Shown here: piece after piece, positions 63,651-64,000 of the stretch
Layout of the letters: every line of letters begins with the position of its first letter
Position numbering within the stretch: the stretch's first letter is position 1
Source: CAVPUA01 sp963828015
GTDB taxonomy: Bacteria > Actinomycetota > Actinomycetes > Mycobacteriales > Jatrophihabitantaceae
Assembly: GCA_963828015.1 (NCBI GenBank)
Contig: CAWHCD010000006.1
Coordinates: forward strand, 1,178,001-1,242,000
Direction of reading: 5' to 3'
DNA: 64,000 bases
Made by a program: the position numbers and the translations under genes
Notes under the pieces: generated by a model
Seen by the model: the letters and a program-made list of their open reading frames with translations, nothing else
Told to the model about the DNA's origin: nothing
The model's database searches: none

Positions 63651-64000
63651 CTAGGCCGGGACGGGGGCGTCCTCGGTGATCGCCTGGGCAAACTGCGAGT
63701 TGTAGAGGCGGAAGTACGCACCCTGGGCAGCCAGCAGCTCGGTATGCCGGCCTTGCTCGACGATCTCGCCGCCCTGCATGACCAGGATCAGGTCGGCATC
63801 ACGAATCGTCGACAGCCGGTGGGCGATGACGAAACTGGTGCGATCGGCGCGCAGCGCGGCCATGGCCCGCTGCACCAGCAGCTCAGTACGCGTGTCGACC
63901 GAACTCGTCGCCTCATCGAGGATGAGCAGCGACGGGTCGGCCAGGAAGGCCCGGGCGATCGTGATCAGCTGCTTCTCGCCCGCGCTGATGTTGTCGCCCT
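63651..64000 (-). CDS. ABC exporter ATP-binding subunit, C-terminal end (5' part outside window)
   Basis: The last ~116 residues of an ABC transporter, cut by the right window edge. Visible are the signature motif NISAGEKQLITIARAF, Walker B LLILDEATSSVDTRTE (D-loop included) and the H-loop SFVIAHRLSTIRDADLILVM, followed by GEIVEQGRHTELLAAQGAYF. SAGEKQL in place of SGGQ(R/Q)Q and the fused sequence style fit an ABCB/MsbA-type exporter half. Membrane domain and substrate are not visible. Confidence 0.93.
   Translation of the reverse strand, partial: GDNISAGEKQLITIARAFLADPSLLILDEATSSVDTRTELLVQRAMAALRADRTSFVIAHRLSTIRDADLILVMQGGEIVEQGRHTELLAAQGAYFRLYNSQFAQAITEDAPVPA

Noticed and set aside
1..64000. 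CRISPR arrays, insertion sequences or prophage genes
   Set aside because: No regularly spaced repeats, transposase, integrase other than XerC, or phage structural genes were seen; the only short tandem repeat is the 15-bp unit at 42731-42770.

Overview
The window is chromosomal DNA from a high-GC actinobacterium. Three things point there. Several families are largely actinobacterial: DUF2631, DUF2469, the DUF4081-type GNAT protein, a furA-katG pair, imuB-dnaE2, and a DUF222/13E12-type HNH protein. Many starts are GTG or apparently leaderless. The housekeeping backbone follows, from memory, the gene order of Mycobacterium tuberculosis from about Rv2867c to Rv2909c. Genus cannot be fixed from sequence alone. 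I see no rRNA, tRNA, CRISPR array, transposase or prophage.

Layout. (1) 1-4036, minus strand: GNAT protein (cut by the window edge), ispG, rseP/rip1 and dxr, i.e. two MEP isoprenoid steps flanking a site-2 protease. (2) 4138-15896: an accessory block between dxr and rlmN. It holds DUF2631, a saccharopine/carboxynorspermidine-dehydrogenase-like enzyme, an APC permease, an agmatinase-family ureohydrolase, and an Lrp-led operon (class III aminotransferase, alanine dehydrogenase, FAD amine oxidoreductase, flavin-binding protein). A TetR/MFS efflux pair follows. The enzymes fit uptake and breakdown of polyamines, agmatine or other amines, with alanine dehydrogenase recycling the pyruvate used by the aminotransferase. 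(3) 15900-31454: the translation/envelope backbone: rlmN (frameshifted), cdsA, frr, pyrH, tsf, rpsB, a degenerate M23 protein, xerC, dprA, yifB, yraN, DUF2469, rnhB, NUDIX, lepB, rplS, trmD, rimM, a KH protein and rpsP. (4) 31659-44343, minus strand: amidohydrolase, a large secreted subtilase, a HIT hydrolase, thrS, corA, and the SOS mutasome genes dnaE2 and imuB under a clear LexA box. (5) 44407-54667: regulators and stress genes: TetR, cyclase-family protein, DUF2237, ArsR/SRPBCC, furA-katG, DUF2252, an HSL-type hydrolase and a TRIC-type channel. (6) 54677-64000: PPOX-family proteins, a frameshifted glucosidase, a lytic transglycosylase-like protein, a frameshifted DUF222-HNH gene under a second SOS box, an MFS pump with a 60-residue upstream partner, and the end of an ABC exporter.

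Most notable signals. Three separate genes (rlmN, glucosidase, DUF222-HNH) each carry one or two single-base insertions relative to the frame their families require, five in all. Two leaderless promoters overlap LexA-type boxes (imuB and the DUF222-HNH gene). A 16-codon open frame built on 15-bp tandem repeats is wedged between imuB and dnaE2 with stop/start overlaps at both ends. A TetR-type palindrome exactly fills the spacer of the MFS promoter. The FAD oxidoreductase appears to begin at a CTG overlapping the ald stop. A 445-bp non-coding gap at 55223-55667 holds two strong hairpins and a palindrome.
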